Below are positions 8,469 through 15,498 of a DNA stretch of 15,603 nt, in pieces. The notes below the pieces were generated by a model. The model searched no databases, was not told the DNA's origin, and was given only the letters and a program-made list of their open reading frames with translations. Both the position numbers and the translations under genes were made by a program. How positions within the stretch are numbered: the first letter of the stretch is position 1; each line of letters begins with the position of its first letter. The DNA is from Alphaproteobacteria bacterium (lineage in GTDB: Bacteria; Pseudomonadota; Alphaproteobacteria; CACIAM-22H2), in assembly GCA_016869915.1 (NCBI GenBank), contig VGDA01000028.1, positions 1-15,603 on the forward strand, in the 5' to 3' direction.

Positions 8469-10655
8469 TCAGGAGGCGCCGGCCATGAAGCGCGGCAGCC
8501 AGGCCTCGTGCGCGGCGCGCAACCCGTCGAGCGGTATAGGAACCTCGCCGTGGAGTGTCAAACGCGGCTCCGCGCCGGTCCGGCCCAGCTCGACCACCTC
8601 CACGCCAGCCTCGGTGGCGCGGCCCGCCACGGCGGCCGGATCGCGCGTCGCGAGGACGTAGCGGGACTGGTCCTCGCCGAACCACCAGCCATGGGGCGGC
8701 CTGCCTGCCGGCGCGGGGCGCAGCTCCGCGCCGAGGCCGGAGGCGAGCGCCATCTCCGCGACGGCCACGAGCAGGCCGCCATCCGAGACGTCGTGGCAGG
8801 CCGAGACGAGGCCGGCATCGATAGCCGCGCGCACGAACTCGCCGTTGCGGCGCTCCGCCGCGAGGTCAACGGGCGGCGGCGCGCCATCCTCGCGCCCGCA
8901 GATCTCGCGCAGGTAGAGCGACGCGCCGAGCCAGCCCTCGGTCCTGCCGACGAGGAGGAGCGTCTCGCCTGCGCCGCGCGGGGCGATGCCGACCGCCTTC
9001 GCCGCGTCGGCGAGCAGGCCGACGCCGCCGATCACCGGCGCGGGCATGATCGCCGCGCCCGAGGTCTCGTTGTAGAGCGACACGTTCCCCGACACGACCG
9101 GGTAGTCGAGCGCCTCGCAGGCCTTGCGCATGCCGGAGATGCAGCCGACGAACTGCCCCATGATCTCCGGCCGCTCGGGGTTGCCGAAGTTCATGTTGTC
9201 CGTGATGGCGAGCGGGCGCGCGCCAGTCGCGGAGATGTTGCGGTAGGTCTCCGCGACGGCCTGCATGCCGCCGACCTCGGGGTCGGCGTGGCAGTAGCGC
9301 GGCGTGCAGTCGACTGTGAGGGCCAGCGCCTTGCCGCCCTCCGGCAGTCGCACCACGCTGGCGTCGCCGCCGGGGCGGACCACGGTCTGGCCGCGGATGA
9401 GGTAGTCGTACTGCTCCCAGATCCAGCGCCGCGAGGCGAGGTCCGGGCAGCCCATGAGCCGCTCCAGCGCCGCGCCGGCGGCGTGCGCGGGGACGGAGGC
9501 CGCGTCGATCCGCGGGCGACCCGGCGCGGGCGTCCACGGGCGGTCGTACTCGGGCGCGGCCTCGGAGACCGGCGCGATCGGCATGTCCGCCTCGACGCTG
9601 TCGCCCATCCGCAGCACGAGGCGACCCGTGTCGGTGAGCGTGCCGATCGCCACGCAGTCGAGCTCGTACTTGGCGAAGATGCGGTTGGCGATGTCCTCGG
9701 CGCCGGGGCGGAGGATCATCAGCATGCGCTCCTGGCTCTCGGAGAGCATGATCTCGTAGGCGGTCATGCCCTGCTCGCGCATCGGCACGCGGTCGAGCTG
9801 CAGCTCGATGCCGAGGCCGCCCTTGCCCGCCATCTCCGTGGAGGAGGAGGTCAGGCCAGCCGCACCCATGTCCTGGATCGCGACGATCGCGTCGGTCGCC
9901 ATCAGCTCGAGGCAGGCCTCTATCAGCAGCTTCTCCTTGAACGGGTCGCCGACCTGCACGGTCGGGCGCTTCTCCTCGGAGTTCTCGTCGAACTCGGCGG
10001 AGGCCATGGTCGCGCCATGGATGCCGTCTCGCCCGGTCTTCGCGCCGACATAGACGACCGAGTTACCCGGCCCGGAGGCCTTGGCGTAGAAGATGCGGTC
10101 AGCCTTCGCGATGCCGACGGTCATCGCGTTGACGAGGCAGTTGCCGTTGTAGCTGGCGTGGAAGTTCGTCTCGCCGCCGACGGTCGGCACGCCCACGCAG
10201 TTGCCGTAGCCGCCGATGCCCGCGACCACGCCCGCCACGAGGCCGCGCGTGCGCGGATGCGAGGGGTCGCCGAAGCGTAGGGCGTTGAGGTTGGCGACCG
10301 GCCGCGCGCCCATCGTGAAGACGTCTCGCAGGATCCCGCCGACGCCCGTCGCCGCGCCCTGGTAGGGCTCGATGTAGGAGGGGTGGTTGTGGCTCTCGAT
10401 CTTGAAGACCACCGCGTCGCCGTCGCCGATGTCGATCACGCCCGCGTTCTCGCCGGGCCCGCAGATCACCCAGGGCGCGGTGGTCGGGAGCGTCTTGAGC
10501 CAGCGCTTGGACGACTTGTAGGAGCAGTGCTCGGACCACATCACCGAGAAGATGCCGAGCTCGGTCCGGTTCGGGTGCCTGCCCATGATCTCCACCGCGC
10601 GGTCGTATTCCGCGGGCGTGAGCCCCATCAGGTCGTTGGGTCGTTGACCGGTCAT
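8469..10655 (-). CDS. purL: Phosphoribosylformylglycinamidine synthase subunit PurL (small form)
   Basis: This is the ATP-dependent synthetase subunit that turns FGAR into FGAM using ammonia channelled from PurQ, step four of purine synthesis. At 728 residues it is the small PurL that needs separate PurS and PurQ, not the ~1300-residue gammaproteobacterial fusion. Seen motifs: MWSEHCSYKSSK (catalytic His43), GPGENAGV, KIESHNHPS (His89), the QDMGAAGLTSS stretch, TDNMNFGNPE and the C-terminal CHDVSDGGL. ATG 10655 overlaps the purQ stop as ATGA and has GAGG ten bases upstream, so purQ and purL are likely made in linked amounts. The open frame continues upstream through purQ in another frame, but that part has no homology to PurL. 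The stop lies 23 bases before bolA. Confidence 0.97.
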   Translation of the reverse strand: MTGQRPNDLMGLTPAEYDRAVEIMGRHPNRTELGIFSVMWSEHCSYKSSKRWLKTLPTTAPWVICGPGENAGVIDIGDGDAVVFKIESHNHPSYIEPYQGAATGVGGILRDVFTMGARPVANLNALRFGDPSHPRTRGLVAGVVAGIGGYGNCVGVPTVGGETNFHASYNGNCLVNAMTVGIAKADRIFYAKASGPGNSVVYVGAKTGRDGIHGATMASAEFDENSEEKRPTVQVGDPFKEKLLIEACLELMATDAIVAIQDMGAAGLTSSSTEMAGKGGLGIELQLDRVPMREQGMTAYEIMLSESQERMLMILRPGAEDIANRIFAKYELDCVAIGTLTDTGRLVLRMGDSVEADMPIAPVSEAAPEYDRPWTPAPGRPRIDAASVPAHAAGAALERLMGCPDLASRRWIWEQYDYLIRGQTVVRPGGDASVVRLPEGGKALALTVDCTPRYCHADPEVGGMQAVAETYRNISATGARPLAITDNMNFGNPERPEIMGQFVGCISGMRKACEALDYPVVSGNVSLYNETSGAAIMPAPVIGGVGLLADAAKAVGIAPRGAGETLLLVGRTEGWLGASLYLREICGREDGAPPPVDLAAERRNGEFVRAAIDAGLVSACHDVSDGGLLVAVAEMALASGLGAELRPAPAGRPPHGWWFGEDQSRYVLATRDPAAVAGRATEAGVEVVELGRTGAEPRLTLHGEVPIPLDGLRAAHEAWLPRFMAGAS

Positions 10656-11344
10656 CGCGCCACCGCCTCGACGAGGCCCTCGAAGAGTTTCCTGCCATCC
10701 GTGGAGCCGAGCAGTGCCTCGATGGCGTTCTCCGGATGCGGCATCATGCCGAGCACGTTGCGCCGCGCGTTGAACACGCCGGCGATGTTGCGCGCCGAGC
10801 CGTTCGGGTTCGCGCCGGCGTCGACCGCGCCGTCCGGCCGGCAATAGCGGAACGCGACCTGGCCCTCGCCCTCGATCCGGTCCAGCGTCGCGGGGTCGGC
10901 GAAGTAGTTGCCGTCGTGGTGGGCGCAGGGCACGCGCATCACCTCGCCCCGCGCGTAGCGGGACGTGAAGAGCGTGTCGGCGCGCTCCACGCGCAGGTGC
11001 ACGTCGCGGCAGATGAACCTGAGGCTGGCGTTGGGCAGGAGGACGCCCGGCACGAGCCGGGCCTCGGCCAGGATCTGGAAGCCGTTGCACACGCCGAGCA
11101 CCGGCACGCCAGCCTCGGCGCGCGCGCGGACCTCGCGCATGATCGGGGAATGGGCCGCGATGGCGCCGGTGCGCAGGTAGTCGCCATAGGAGAAGCCGCC
11201 GGGCAGCACGACGAGGTCGGCCGTCGGCAGCGTGGCCTCCGCATGCCACACGATGGCGGGGCTCGAGCCGGTCGCCGATCGGATCGCGTGGGCGATGTCG
11301 CCCTCGCGGTTCGATCCCGGGAAGACGATGACTGCCGATTTCAT
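10652..11344 (-). CDS. purQ: FGAM synthase glutaminase subunit PurQ
   Basis: A class I glutamine amidotransferase that frees ammonia from glutamine for PurL. The triad is plain: Cys86 in GVCNGFQ, His203 and Glu205 in MPHPEN. The oxyanion-strand motif LPGGFSYGDYLR lies at residues 47-58. Its 230 residues are the normal length for the stand-alone subunit. ATG 11344 begins at the conserved KSAVIVFPGSN. It lies 37 bases after purS and its stop overlaps the purL start, consistent with a PurS-PurQ-PurL complex. Confidence 0.97.
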   Translation of the reverse strand: MKSAVIVFPGSNREGDIAHAIRSATGSSPAIVWHAEATLPTADLVVLPGGFSYGDYLRTGAIAAHSPIMREVRARAEAGVPVLGVCNGFQILAEARLVPGVLLPNASLRFICRDVHLRVERADTLFTSRYARGEVMRVPCAHHDGNYFADPATLDRIEGEGQVAFRYCRPDGAVDAGANPNGSARNIAGVFNARRNVLGMMPHPENAIEALLGSTDGRKLFEGLVEAVAR

Positions 11345-11381
11345 GCGCCTGCGCTCCGCGCGCGCCGCGTCGCGCGGCGCA

Positions 11382-11624
11382 TCAGGGGACGAGCTCGAAC
11401 TGGTAGTTCTCGATCACGGTGTTGGCGAGCAGCTTCTCGCACATCGCCTTGACCGCTGCCTCCGCCCTGGCGTGGTCGGTCTCCGCGATGTCGAGCACGA
11501 TGTAGCGGCCCTGGCGGACATCCGTCACGCCGCCGAAGCCGAGATGGCCGAGCGCCGCGAGGATCGCCTGTCCCTGCGGGTCGAGGACGCCGTTCTTGAG
11601 GGTGACGTGAACCTTCGCCTTCAT
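11382..11624 (-). CDS. purS: FGAM synthase subunit PurS
   Basis: An 80-residue structural subunit that bridges PurQ and PurL and helps form the ammonia channel. The product runs MKAKVHVTLKNGVLDPQG, a highly recognisable PurS opening, through ALGHLGFGGVTDVRQGR to NTVIENYQFEL at the end. ATG 11624 has GAGGA (11637-11633) eight bases upstream; this Shine-Dalgarno overlaps the purC stop codon. A much longer open frame continues upstream through purC out of phase and is not real. Confidence 0.95.
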   Translation of the reverse strand: MKAKVHVTLKNGVLDPQGQAILAALGHLGFGGVTDVRQGRYIVLDIAETDHARAEAAVKAMCEKLLANTVIENYQFELVP

Positions 11625-11635
11625 CGCACCGGTCC

Positions 11636-12403
11636 TCACTGCATCGTCTTCGGACCCTTGAGGTCCTGGGGGCCGCCCTCGGGGAAGATGCCGAGGCGGC
11701 GCGCCACCTCGCGATACGCCTCCTCGACGTTGCCGAGGTCGCGGCGGAAGCGGTCCTTGTCCATCTTCTCGTTGGTCTTGACGTCCCAGAGGCGGGACGT
11801 GTCGGGGCTGATCTCGTCGGCTAGGACGATGCGCATCTCGTCGTGCTCGTTCCAGTGGCGGCCGAACTCGAGCTTGAAGTCGATGAGCTTGAGACCGACG
11901 CCGAGGAAGAGCCCGGTCAGGAAGTCGTTGATGCGCAGCGACAGCGCCATGATGTCGTCGAGGTCCTGGGTCGAGGCCCAGCCGAAGGCGGTGATGTGCT
12001 CCTCGGCGACCATCGGGTCCCCGAGCTCGTCGTTCTTGTAGTAGTACTCGACGATCGAGCGCGGCAGGGCCTGGCCTTCCGGCACGCCGTAGCGCTGCGA
12101 GAAGGACCCCGCGGCGACGTTGCGCACGACGACCTCGATGGGGACGATCTCCACCTCTCGCACGAGCTGCTCGCGCATGTTGAGGCGGCGCACGAAATGG
12201 GTCGGCACGCCGACCTCCTCGAGCCGCATCATCAGGTATTCCGAGATGCGGTTGTTGAGCACGCCCTTGCCGGTGATCACGCCCTTCTTCTTGGCGTTGA
12301 AGGCCGTCGCGTCGTCCTTGAAGTACTGGACCAGCGTGCCCGGCTCGGGCCCCTCGTAGAGGATCTTCGCCTTGCCTTCGTAGATCTGCTTGCGTCGGGA
12401 CAT
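11636..12403 (-). CDS. purC: SAICAR synthetase (phosphoribosylaminoimidazole-succinocarboxamide synthase)
   Basis: It joins aspartate to CAIR using ATP to give SAICAR in purine synthesis. The 255-residue protein has the ATP-binding YEGKAKILYE near residue 8, the signature IEVVVRNVAAGS at 89-100, LIDFKLEFG at 173-181 and the second signature DEISPDTSRLWD at 196-207. ATG 12403 is preceded by GAGAGG. It heads the purC-S-Q-L-bolA-grxD run; only 11 bases separate it from purS. The 101 bases between it and the NRDE gene hold no clear promoter that I can see, so either a weak promoter or read-through from upstream drives it. Confidence 0.97.
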   Translation of the reverse strand: MSRRKQIYEGKAKILYEGPEPGTLVQYFKDDATAFNAKKKGVITGKGVLNNRISEYLMMRLEEVGVPTHFVRRLNMREQLVREVEIVPIEVVVRNVAAGSFSQRYGVPEGQALPRSIVEYYYKNDELGDPMVAEEHITAFGWASTQDLDDIMALSLRINDFLTGLFLGVGLKLIDFKLEFGRHWNEHDEMRIVLADEISPDTSRLWDVKTNEKMDKDRFRRDLGNVEEAYREVARRLGIFPEGGPQDLKGPKTMQ

Positions 12404-12504
12404 GCGCCTCTCGCTGGGGCCGCCCGCCGGCCCAGGAAGCGGACGCGGCGGATCGCCTGGGTCGCGTGCGGCCGCGCGGAGTTCGCGGGACCGGGCGCGC
12501 AGCC

Positions 12505-13308
12505 TTATAGCGTCGCGCCCGACCGAGTCGCAACGCCGCCCGCCCCCGACCCTGGCAGCAGCGTCCGCCAGGCGACGGGTCCTGGATGGCCGTTCCCGAA
12601 GCGGAGGAAGGGGTGGTGGCCGTCCCCGGGCCGGCCCGCGGCAGGCAGGGCGACGATGGTGCTGCAGACCGTGCCGAACCCCGAGGGGAGGCGGAAGTTC
12701 ATGGCCTCGCGCCGCTCCGGGTCGCCTTCGCGGCTCGCGAGCATTTCCTCCCAGCCGCTCCAGTCGTCGCCGGGCTCCGCGGGCGGCGGATGCGCGCGCC
12801 AGCGCGGCAGGTGAAGCGCGATGCGCGGATCGGCCGCGTCGTTGGCGTCGGAGGCCGTCAGCATCGTCGTGCCGGCGGGCAGGGCGACGACCCGTGGCCG
12901 CGCGGGGCCTTCAGGCCCGCTCCCGCGGATCCAGAACGCGTCGCGGTCGTCGGCGACGACCAGGTTGAAGCCGCGCCAGGCGCGCGCGTCGATGTCCGCG
13001 AGCGCGCTGGCGGCCACGACGGCGTCCGCATGGTCCAGCGCGTCGAGCACCAGTTCCCCGCGCGAGCGCAGGCCCGGGGCCGGGCCAAGCGAATTGCGGC
13101 GGTTGAGGACCGAGGCGAAGACGCCGTGGTCGTTGACGCCGAGCCAGGTGCCTCCGGCGAGCTGGTCGAGGCCGGCGAAGACCTCGGGCCGGTCGGGCCA
13201 GTGCCGGCCGGGCGGAAGCCAGGGCCGGTCGGCCATCTCGTCGCGGTTCGCCGCGACGGCGAGGGGCAAGGGATGTCCCGGGCGGCGGTGGAGGACGAGG
13301 GTGCACAT
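12505..13308 (-). CDS. NRDE (TANGO2-like) family protein
   Basis: A 267-residue protein of the NRDE family, related to eukaryotic TANGO2, whose biochemical role is unsettled. The defining features are a Cys directly after the initiator Met (MCTLVL) and the motif AANRDE at residues 19-24, then GGTWLGVNDHG. Family members have been suggested to be Ntn-hydrolase-like, with Cys2 becoming the N-terminal nucleophile after Met removal; that is inference here. ATG 13308 is chosen because it puts Cys at position 2; an in-frame start at 13347 would add 13 unrelated residues. No signal peptide is visible. It lies between the zeta inhibitor (divergent) and purC (same strand, 101 bases downstream) and could share the purC transcript. 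Confidence 0.85.
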   Translation of the reverse strand: MCTLVLHRRPGHPLPLAVAANRDEMADRPWLPPGRHWPDRPEVFAGLDQLAGGTWLGVNDHGVFASVLNRRNSLGPAPGLRSRGELVLDALDHADAVVAASALADIDARAWRGFNLVVADDRDAFWIRGSGPEGPARPRVVALPAGTTMLTASDANDAADPRIALHLPRWRAHPPPAEPGDDWSGWEEMLASREGDPERREAMNFRLPSGFGTVCSTIVALPAAGRPGDGHHPFLRFGNGHPGPVAWRTLLPGSGAGGVATRSGATL

Positions 13309-13354
13309 TCGCGTTTCCGGTGGCCAGCATATGGCGGAGCGGCGCACCCGCCGC

Positions 13355-13360
13355 TATATA
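13355..13360. promoter_or_regulatory. Possible -10 element between NRDE gene and zeta gene
   Basis: TATATA stands out in an otherwise GC-rich 87-base divergent gap. It is its own reverse complement and could serve the zeta gene (+), the NRDE gene (-) or both. No good -35 is seen at normal spacing in either direction. Confidence 0.35.
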
Positions 13361-13395
13361 CCGCGCGACCCCACTAGACGAGGAACGGTGCCGCC

Positions 13396-13719
13396 ATGAC
13401 GGGCTTCGACGACCGACAGAAGGCCTTCGAGAACCAGTACAAGCACGACCAGGAGCTCAAGTTCAAAGTCAACGCGCGGCGCAACAAGCTGCTCGGCGAG
13501 TGGGCCGGCAGGCAGATGGGCCTCGCGGGCGCGGACCTCGAGGCCTACGCCAAGAGCGTCGTGATGGCCGACTTCGAGAAGCCCGGCGACGACGACGTCC
13601 TGCAGAAGGTCGCCGGCGACCTCAAGGCCAAGGGCCTCTCCGTCGGCGAAGGCGTCGTCCGCGCCGAGGTGGAGAAGCTCCTCGCCACCGCCAAGGAGCA
13701 GATCCTCAAGCAGGCCTGA
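13396..13719 (+). CDS. F1-ATPase inhibitor zeta subunit (DUF1476)
   Basis: A 107-residue all-helical protein of the DUF1476 family, which in Paracoccus denitrificans is the zeta subunit that blocks ATP hydrolysis by the F1Fo-ATP synthase. The N-terminus FDDRQKAFENQYKHDQELKF matches the family opening; in Paracoccus this stretch is the inhibitory helix. The NARRNKLLGEWAG and AKSVVMADFEKPGDDDV segments correspond to the helical bundle. ATG 13396 has GAGGA at 13380-13384, a rather long 11 bases away. No ATP synthase genes are nearby; its place beside purine genes fits a gene order known in alphaproteobacteria. Its last 14 bases overlap the end of purB on the other strand, so neither gene has room for its own terminator. 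Confidence 0.9.
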   Translation: MTGFDDRQKAFENQYKHDQELKFKVNARRNKLLGEWAGRQMGLAGADLEAYAKSVVMADFEKPGDDDVLQKVAGDLKAKGLSVGEGVVRAEVEKLLATAKEQILKQA

Positions 13720-15046
13720 CGCGGCGCCGCGCCGGGCGCTTCGCCTTCGGCCTCGCGGCGAAGACCCGGCGGAAGATCGCGTCCACCCGCCTGAAGTGGT
13801 GCGCGAGGTCGAACATCGCCTCGACCTCGCGCTTCTTCAGGAACCTGCCGACCACGGGATCGGCGAGCAGCCGGTCCTTGAACGACCCGCCCTCGCGCCA
13901 GGTGGCCATCGCGTTGGACTGGACGATGCGATAGGCATCCTCGCGGCTCACGCCGGCCTGGGTGAGCGCGAGCAGGACGCGCTGCGAATGCACCAGCCCG
14001 CCAAGCGCGTCGAGGTTGCGCTGCATCATCTCCGGGTAGACGACCAGCTTCTCGATCATCCCCGCCGCGCGGTGCAGCGCGAAGTCCAGCGCGATCGTCG
14101 CGTCGGGAGCGATCACGCGTTCCACCGAGGAATGCGAGATGTCGCGCTCGTGCCACAGCGCGACGTTCTCCATCGCCGGGATCGCCATGCCGCGCACGAG
14201 GCGCGCCAGGCCGGTGATGTTCTCCGACAGGACCGGGTTGCGCTTGTGCGGCATGGCCGACGAGCCCTTCTGCCCGGCGGAGAAGAACTCTTCCGCCTCG
14301 CGCAGTTCGGTGCGCTGGAGATGGCGTATCTCGACGGCGAGGCGCTCGAGCGAAGACGCGACCACGCCAAGCGTCGCGAAGAACATCGCGTGGCGGTCGC
14401 GCGGGATTACCTGCGTCGACACGGGCTCGACCGCGAGGCCGAGCTTGCGCGCGACATGCGCCTCCACGCGCGGATCGACATGCGCGAAGGTGCCGACCGC
14501 GCCCGAGATGGCGCAGGTCGCGACCTCGCGCCGCGCGGCCTCGAGGCGCGCGCGGTTGCGCGCGAACTCCGCCCAGTAGCCGGCGAGCTTGAGCCCGAAG
14601 GTCACGGGCTCGGCATGGATGCCGTGGCTGCGCCCGATGGTCGGGGTCATCTTGTGCTCCTTCGCGCGCGCCTCGAGCGCCGCGAGAAGCCGGTCGATCG
14701 CGGCGAGCAGGAGCGCCGAGGCCTGGTCGAGCTGCACCGCGAGGCACGTGTCGAGCACGTCCGACGACGTCATGCCCTGGTGCACGAAGCGCGCCGCCGG
14801 CCCGACATGCTCGGCGAGGTTGGTCAGGAAGGCGATGACGTCGTGCTTGGTCTCGCGCTCGATCGCGTCGATGCGATCGATCTCCCACTTGCCCTTCCGC
14901 CAGACCTCGCGCGCGGCGCTCTTCGGGATGATGCCGAGCGCGGCCTGCGCGTCGCAGGCATGGGCCTCGATCTCGAACCAGATGCGAAAACGGTTCTCTG
15001 GCTCCCAGATGGCGGCCATCTCGGGGCGGCTGTAGCGGGGGATCAC
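13706..15046 (-). CDS. purB: Adenylosuccinate lyase
   Basis: A fumarase/aspartase-superfamily homotetramer that removes fumarate from SAICAR and from adenylosuccinate, steps eight and the last of AMP synthesis. Motifs: TSSDVLDT (93-100), TIGRSHGIHAEP with the catalytic His141, and the signature SSAMPHKRNP (262-271) with the catalytic serine. The opening MIPRYSRPEMAAIWEPE is typical of the alphaproteobacterial form and fixes the GTG 15046 start, preceded by AAAGG. The start overlaps the stop of the nitrile hydratase accessory gene (GTGA). The C-terminus is odd: residues 431-446 hold eight Lys or Arg in sixteen, beyond the expected end near FRRVF, and this extension runs into the zeta gene on the opposite strand. 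Confidence 0.97.
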   Translation of the reverse strand: MIPRYSRPEMAAIWEPENRFRIWFEIEAHACDAQAALGIIPKSAAREVWRKGKWEIDRIDAIERETKHDVIAFLTNLAEHVGPAARFVHQGMTSSDVLDTCLAVQLDQASALLLAAIDRLLAALEARAKEHKMTPTIGRSHGIHAEPVTFGLKLAGYWAEFARNRARLEAARREVATCAISGAVGTFAHVDPRVEAHVARKLGLAVEPVSTQVIPRDRHAMFFATLGVVASSLERLAVEIRHLQRTELREAEEFFSAGQKGSSAMPHKRNPVLSENITGLARLVRGMAIPAMENVALWHERDISHSSVERVIAPDATIALDFALHRAAGMIEKLVVYPEMMQRNLDALGGLVHSQRVLLALTQAGVSREDAYRIVQSNAMATWREGGSFKDRLLADPVVGRFLKKREVEAMFDLAHHFRRVDAIFRRVFAARPKAKRPARRRVRPA

Positions 15047-15498
15047 GTGCTGTCGCCTTTCGTCATGCGTGGGGAGGAAGGCCCGTGGCCGTGCCCGCGG
15101 TGGTTGTCGTGGTCATGTCCATGCTCGTGATCGTGGCCGTGATCATGGCCGTGATCATGGTCGTGATCGTGGCCATGGTCGCGCGCGCGGGCGTGCTCGA
15201 TCGCCGCGGCGCGCGTGGAGATCTCGCCCGGCGTCGCGAGCCGCGCGCGGGCGACGAGCTTCTCCAGCGCCGCCAGCCAGTGCCGGTAGTAGGTGTCGCC
15301 GAGGTCGGGATCGCCCGCCGCCTTCGCGCCGGCGATCTCGTCCGCCAGCGCGGCGGCCCACTCGGTCCAGGTGAAGGTTCCCGCGCGGTGGAGCGCGACC
15401 GCGAGCGCGAAGGCCTCCGCCTCCCAGGGCTCGCGGAAGACGGGGCCCTCGGCGTCGCGCGGGATGCGCGGCAGGGCCTCGAGGGGCGGAAGGCTCAC
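15043..15498 (-). CDS. Nitrile hydratase accessory (activator) protein with His-rich tail
   Basis: A 151-residue protein. Residues 1-90 match the nitrile hydratase accessory family, itself like the N-terminal domain of the beta subunit: PPLEALPRIPRDAEGPVFREPWEAEAFALAVALH, then FTWTEWAAALADEI and YYRHWLAALEKLV. Such proteins help insert the active-site Co or Fe of nitrile hydratase. Residues 108-138 are a low-complexity tail with 15 His in 31 positions, mixed with Asp and Gly, of the kind seen in nickel and cobalt chaperones such as HypB or UreE; metal binding is inferred. GTG 15498 overlaps the beta-subunit stop (GTGA) with GAGG seven bases upstream. Its stop overlaps purB. The tail suggests a cobalt enzyme, but the alpha subunit that would show this is outside the window. 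Confidence 0.85.
   Translation of the reverse strand: MSLPPLEALPRIPRDAEGPVFREPWEAEAFALAVALHRAGTFTWTEWAAALADEIAGAKAAGDPDLGDTYYRHWLAALEKLVARARLATPGEISTRAAAIEHARARDHGHDHDHDHGHDHGHDHEHGHDHDNHRGHGHGPSSPRMTKGDST
15127..15174 (-). repeat. 12-base tandem repeat encoding GHDH units
   Basis: Four imperfect direct copies of a 12-base unit (15127-15138, 15139-15150, 15151-15162, 15163-15174), each coding on the minus strand for GHDH or DHDH (residues 109-124 of the accessory protein). The repeat lies inside the coding region and keeps the frame, so gain or loss of units would lengthen or shorten the His tail. Confidence 0.85.

Noticed and set aside
8508..10280. Antisense open frame of 590 codons opposite purL
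   Set aside because: Low-complexity Arg/Ala/Val/Asp composition, no domain, entirely inside purL.
8469..11249. A 926-codon PurL with an N-terminal extension
   Set aside because: The first ~198 codons are purQ read out of frame; ATG 10655 starts a complete small PurL.
12404..12504. PurR box or purine riboswitch upstream of purC
   Set aside because: No palindromic operator or conserved riboswitch core was visible in these 101 bases.
11382..12533. A 383-codon protein ending in PurS
   Set aside because: Only the last 80 codons match PurS; the rest is purC read out of frame, and a Shine-Dalgarno precedes ATG 11624.
15127..15174. CRISPR-like or regulatory direct repeats
   Set aside because: Units are only 12 bases, have no spacers and keep the reading frame of a His-rich protein.
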